A stretch of DNA of 64,000 nt from Roseiflexus sp034432635 (lineage in GTDB: Bacteria > Chloroflexota > Chloroflexia > Chloroflexales > Roseiflexaceae): NCBI GenBank assembly GCA_034432635.1, contig DAOUBK010000073.1, positions 1 to 64,000 of the forward strand, read 5' to 3'. Under the pieces are notes generated by a model. The model did no database searches and was not told the origin of the DNA. It worked only from the letters and a program-made list of their open reading frames with translations. The position numbers were made by a program, and so were the translations under genes. Shown here piece after piece: positions 61,201-64,000 of this stretch (its first letter is position 1; the number at the start of each line of letters is the position of its first letter).

Positions 61201-64000
61201 GCGCCAGGTGATCGACAATCGTGTTGAGTTCGTCGAGTGCGCGTTCGTTGAGGGCGTTCACCGGCGGGTTGGTGACGGTCACGATTGCGATACGCAGGGT
61301 GCGCTTTTCAGGTGCAACCGACGCGCTGCCATTGCCGACAACTGTAAGAGGTTGCTGAACCGGGTGGTATTCGATTCGGAAGTAGCGATAGCGCTCAAAG
61401 ATGCGCTGTTCTTCCGCCATCCGCTGCTTGCGCTTCCACGCTTCGATCTTCTCTGCAATTTCCTTCAACGACTCGGGGTTGCGCAGCGTTGTGGTGTCAC
61501 CCAGCGGCTCATCGAGCATGAGGTTGCGCAGGAAGCGGCGCATATACTTGCCGGATCGCGTCTCAGGGAAGGCGCTGACTTCGATGTAGTCCTCCGGCAC
61601 ACTGACGGCGCCCTTTTCGTTGCGCACCAGTTCGTTGAGGCGGCGGCGATCCTCGCTCGTCAACTTGCGCCCCGGCGCCGTCAAAATGAACGCCACCGGC
61701 GTCAACCCCTTTTCACGGTGCGGCGCACCAACCACGATACAGTTGCCGACCGGCGAGTCGGGTGTGATAATCTTGTCGCGCAGGATGGCGCCCTCGATCT
61801 CCTCGGTGCCCATACGGTGACCGGAGACGTTGATCACGTCATCGGAGCGGCCGTGCAGTGTGAAGGAGCCGTCGGGATACTTCATTGCGAAGTCGCCCTG
61901 GATGTATCCCCATTCACCGTTGGGACCACGCCGCCAGTAGGTTTTGATAAAGCGCTCGGCATCACCGCGCCAGCGTGGTGCAGCGGCGCCGTTCCCGCTC
62001 TGCAAAGCGGCGACCCACGCCTCGAATCCTTTGATGTCGCCCCAGATAGTGCGTGTCAGGTAGGGGTAGGGTGCAGTAATGACGATTTCGCCCTTTTCCT
62101 CGTAATCGGCGATACGATAGCGTGGCGTTTCTGCGCCAACCGCGTCACGGTCGCCACCCTCCAGCACCCACACCTCGCCGGCGATCCAGGGCAGCGGATA
62201 GGTGTGCGCATCAGGACGCAGCGGAAAATCTTCGTTGCCGTAGAAGTGCGTCCAGACAATCCCGCCATGCTCGGTTGCCCAGTACGAATTGATATACTGC
62301 GGCGACATCAATTCCATACCGAACTGTTGCACCGCAGGACTGACCGGTTCGGCGCAAAAGGTGCAGACGCGCAACGATGACATATCGTGCTGGCGCGCAT
62401 CGGCAGTGTTCTGCGGATCGGACATAACCGTCTTGAGGAAGGTCACGCCCGCCTTGAAAACCCGCACCCGGTAGCGCTCGATAATGCTGGCGAAACGTCC
62501 GGCGGAAGGGAAGACCGGTGAGCCTTCGGTGATGATACCGGTGCAGCGTGTTGTCAGCGTGGCGCAGATCATGTAACTCTGACCGGTGATCCAGCCCGGA
62601 TCGGCGACGACATAGATCGTATCGCCCGGTTCGGCATCGAAACTGACCTTCATCGTGTGGGCGATGCCGGCGACATAGCCGCCATGGACATGCACCACGC
62701 CCTTCGGTTTGCCAGTACTGCCCGATGTATAGATGATGAACATCGGGAATTCCGCATCGAGCGGTTCAGCGCGACTGGTGGCATACAGCGCCTGCACGAA
62801 CTTCCCGGTCGGCAATGCCAGGAGTTCTTCTTCGCTGTGAATCTCGATACCGGCAGCCCGTGCATTTGCCAGAATAGTCTCCAGCGCTTTTGCAGTCAGT
62901 TCGTGACTCCAGCGGTCGCGCTCCGGACGCCACAGAATATCCTGCCCGGTATGACGCACGACAATGACCGCATCCACACGCGGCGGGGTGCTGACCAGAG
63001 CCTGTGCGACTGCGGTGCGTGCACGCGACTGTACCAGCGCATCGATGCCGGTCAGACTTTCGATTGCCCGCCCGACGGCGCGCATGGCATCGCTGCGCTC
63101 GATAGTAATGTCGTCTTTGAGCGCCTCGCGCACCTGGATCAGGATACGCTCGATCTGCTGCGGCGTCAGCAACGCGGTACCCGGCGTGGGCGATCCTTCG
63201 CCGCCGCTGAGAGCCGCCTCGATAATCGTAAGCGCCGTCTCGACCGGCACGAACTTATCGAGCGCCTGATCAGTATACTGCTCTTTGTATGGGACGACCT
63301 GTGCATTGCGATAGGCGCCATCGCTGGTGATCACCAGGCGCGCGCCTGCGTTGTGAATGCGGTCGCTGAGGGTCTTATCGGAGAAACCGCCGAATACCGG
63401 CGTGTAAATGATCCCCAGGCGCTTAGCTGCTTCGGTGTAGTAGATCTGTTCCATGATGTTGGGCATGTTCAGGGCGATGCGATCACCCATCTTCAGCCCT
63501 AGATCGCGCAGCACCTGTGTCGCTTTGACCACTTCGAGCATCAACTGCTTGCGGGTTACAGCAAAACTGACGACCGGACCGCCGCGGCCATTGTTGAGCG
63601 AGGAGTCCCAGCGATCACCCTCGAAGTAGAACGCTACTTCATCGCCATATCCAGTCAACACGTGGCGATCCACCTCGTTGAAGCAGGCATTGGTCAACCC
63701 GCCCTCGAACCAGCGGTAGAACGGCGGATCGTCGCCATTGAACGCGCGTTCCCACGGCTCATGATCCGGTCCGTAGGGCACATCGACAGGTGCGCCATCG
63801 CTGTGTCGCAGTCCTTTCCAGCAACTGCCCTCTTCATCCCAGGTGATCCATGCGCCAAGACGTCGGTCGTACCAGTGAATGGCGCTACGGGCGATTGCGC
63901 CATGGAATGCGCCGGGGTTGGCGAGCGCAGCCTGACGCTGCGCCTCCCAGTCGGCGCGAGTGCGTACCGGATTGGTACGCGGCGGGCGAAGAGCGGATTC
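58277..64000 (-). CDS. pcs: Propionyl-CoA synthase (trifunctional), 5'-truncated by window edge
   Basis: The frame stays open to base 64000, so the N-terminus is beyond the window; 1907 residues are visible (Chloroflexus enzyme about 1820). It converts 3-hydroxypropionate to propionyl-CoA in three steps. First an acyl-CoA synthetase domain: 'IIYTSGSTGKPKGVVHVHGG' (near 62700-62745), 'GRSDDVINVSGHRMGTEEIE', and the acylation Lys in 'ETRSGKYMRRFLR'. Next an enoyl-CoA hydratase domain ('NPPVNALNERALDELN', 'SFVAGADIKQM', 'GGGMEFALACHYRIAD'). Last an MDR-type enoyl-CoA reductase ('FVEGAATGTGLDAARSAARNG'). A helical insert of about 80 residues lies in the synthetase domain (roughly 62960-63230). 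It heads the minus-strand carbon cluster. Confidence 0.95.
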   Translation of the reverse strand, partial: ESALRPPRTNPVRTRADWEAQRQAALANPGAFHGAIARSAIHWYDRRLGAWITWDEEGSCWKGLRHSDGAPVDVPYGPDHEPWERAFNGDDPPFYRWFEGGLTNACFNEVDRHVLTGYGDEVAFYFEGDRWDSSLNNGRGGPVVSFAVTRKQLMLEVVKATQVLRDLGLKMGDRIALNMPNIMEQIYYTEAAKRLGIIYTPVFGGFSDKTLSDRIHNAGARLVITSDGAYRNAQVVPYKEQYTDQALDKFVPVETALTIIEAALSGGEGSPTPGTALLTPQQIERILIQVREALKDDITIERSDAMRAVGRAIESLTGIDALVQSRARTAVAQALVSTPPRVDAVIVVRHTGQDILWRPERDRWSHELTAKALETILANARAAGIEIHSEEELLALPTGKFVQALYATSRAEPLDAEFPMFIIYTSGSTGKPKGVVHVHGGYVAGIAHTMKVSFDAEPGDTIYVVADPGWITGQSYMICATLTTRCTGIITEGSPVFPSAGRFASIIERYRVRVFKAGVTFLKTVMSDPQNTADARQHDMSSLRVCTFCAEPVSPAVQQFGMELMSPQYINSYWATEHGGIVWTHFYGNEDFPLRPDAHTYPLPWIAGEVWVLEGGDRDAVGAETPRYRIADYEEKGEIVITAPYPYLTRTIWGDIKGFEAWVAALQSGNGAAAPRWRGDAERFIKTYWRRGPNGEWGYIQGDFAMKYPDGSFTLHGRSDDVINVSGHRMGTEEIEGAILRDKIITPDSPVGNCIVVGAPHREKGLTPVAFILTAPGRKLTSEDRRRLNELVRNEKGAVSVPEDYIEVSAFPETRSGKYMRRFLRNLMLDEPLGDTTTLRNPESLKEIAEKIEAWKRKQRMAEEQRIFERYRYFRIEYHPVQQPLTVVGNGSASVAPEKRTLRIAIVTVTNPPVNALNERALDELNTIVDHLARREDVAAVIFTGSGTKSFVAGADIKQMLEEMHTVEDALALPNNAHLAFRKIETMNKPCIAAINGVALGGGMEFALACHYRIADLHAEFGQPEINLRLLPGYGGTQRLPRLLYSRRGDAGLIKALMIIMGGRTLNAERAYEIGLVDKVAHGHEEALTLATQMAREMILAQPNGKSTELRIIPNTSDDPTTFFSPFHDPATAGEGLWPPLPVAYALRRELTAQWEAPDPQMAELLEKALRDPLITRLTHQAQWAGRSRAIERIIDALRTGFTHGLMAGLEREARLFAEAVVAPNEGKIGIQDFLDKRSTPLPTRRRIHLTAEEEQRMIDAGMLLPIGTPFFPGVTPIPVAQYAMAVVRDEVTGAPAHGDPIEAEKQIIIPVEKPGPNDVLLYMLASEVNFNDIWAITGVPVSQFDEHDRDWHVTGSGGVGLIVSVGEEVKREGRLKVGDLVAIYSGQNDLLSPLVGLDPMAADFVIQGYNTPDASHQQFMVAQAPQCFPVLPDLTLEAAGSYMLNLGTVYRALFTTLKIQPGRRIFVEGAATGTGLDAARSAARNGLYVTGMVSSQERAAVVRAAGAIGVINRRDPRYAGIFTRVPEDPAKWAEWEAAGRALLDDYRAQNGGHLADYAVSHAGETAFPRTFQLLGEPHDGHIPTLTFYGASSGYHFTFLGKPDAADPVEMLRRAGLRAGEAVMIYYGVDDRLHVGDEGYESGTTPDTFQGRVTLVDQVGLEAIESARAMGARVVVVTYTDAQREFVLSLGFGASLKGVVSLEELQRRYGDEFEWPETMPPLPDAKSDINGFKAAVRRFNDLTFKPLGTAVGQFLRSNDNPRGYPDLIIERAGHDSLAVSVMLIKPFTGRVVYFENMDGRRYSFFAPQVWMRQRRIYMPTANIWGTHLSNAYEIVRLNDEISAGLLSITEPTLVQWTELPQAHQAMWENSHQGATYVVNHALPRAGLKDKDELYEAWSEMLQQPAEH

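Noticed and set aside
60389..62380. Long plus-strand frame (over 600 codons) opposite propionyl-CoA synthase; similar frames at 57563-59320 and 59339-60355
   Set aside because: They are antisense to strongly conserved coding sequence, have no ribosome sites or domains, and their His/Arg/Gln-rich composition is that expected of the reverse of GC-rich genes.

Overview
The window looks like chromosomal DNA of a filamentous anoxygenic phototroph of the phylum Chloroflexota, most likely the genus Roseiflexus. The main evidence is a very large trifunctional propionyl-CoA synthase of the 3-hydroxypropionate CO2-fixation pathway at the right edge, together with high-GC codon use and several giant kinase/FHA and Ig-like proteins. 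The genus call is an inference. No tRNA, rRNA, CRISPR array or insertion sequence was seen.

Layout. (1) 1-7987, plus strand: the distal half of an extracellular contractile injection system (eCIS) operon: a DUF4157/eCIS-core protein (cut by the left edge), LysM tube/adaptor protein, VgrG-like spike, PAAR tip, gp25 baseplate wedge, baseplate J protein, and a tail protein I that carries an N-terminal FHA domain. A methyltransferase with a regulatory domain overlaps the end. Sheath, tube and ATPase genes would lie left of the window. (2) 9695-27989, plus strand: six consecutive giant paralogues (617-1253 aa) built from Ser/Thr kinase, FHA, two beta-sandwich domains, one membrane helix and a variable outer region. 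Two are full membrane kinases, one is a kinase that stops just before the membrane helix, two have FHA but no kinase, and the last is a pseudokinase with a row of acidic-Thr-Val-Ile motifs in its linker. (3) 27997-43273: mostly single genes: 2-oxoacid dehydrogenase E2, an amidase/M15 peptidase, a UvsE-like UV endonuclease, gltX, a small FHA protein, a DUF190-CBS protein, a long-chain prenyl diphosphate synthase, a histidine phosphatase, a membrane TPR protein and a HerA-type ATPase, separated by repeat-rich intergenic DNA. (4) 43660-53958: a secreted Ig-like protein, a degenerate cyanophycin-synthetase-like protein, the broken remains of a Pvc16/DUF4255 eCIS cap gene, an S41 protease lipoprotein and a polytopic membrane protein. 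(5) 54070-64000, minus strand: propionyl-CoA synthase, biotin carboxylase, an unusual aldehyde dehydrogenase and an AcuI-type acryloyl-CoA reductase, a carbon-metabolism cluster.

How they fit together. The most interesting reading is that regions 1 and 2 form one system. Threonine kinases and phosphothreonine-binding FHA proteins lie directly downstream of an injection-system operon whose own baseplate-end protein has an intact FHA domain. This parallels the known PpkA-Fha1 threonine-phosphorylation control of type VI secretion, but in an eCIS. The link rests on gene order and domain content only. The remains of a Pvc16 gene about 40 kb away suggest that eCIS parts have been duplicated and lost in this genome.
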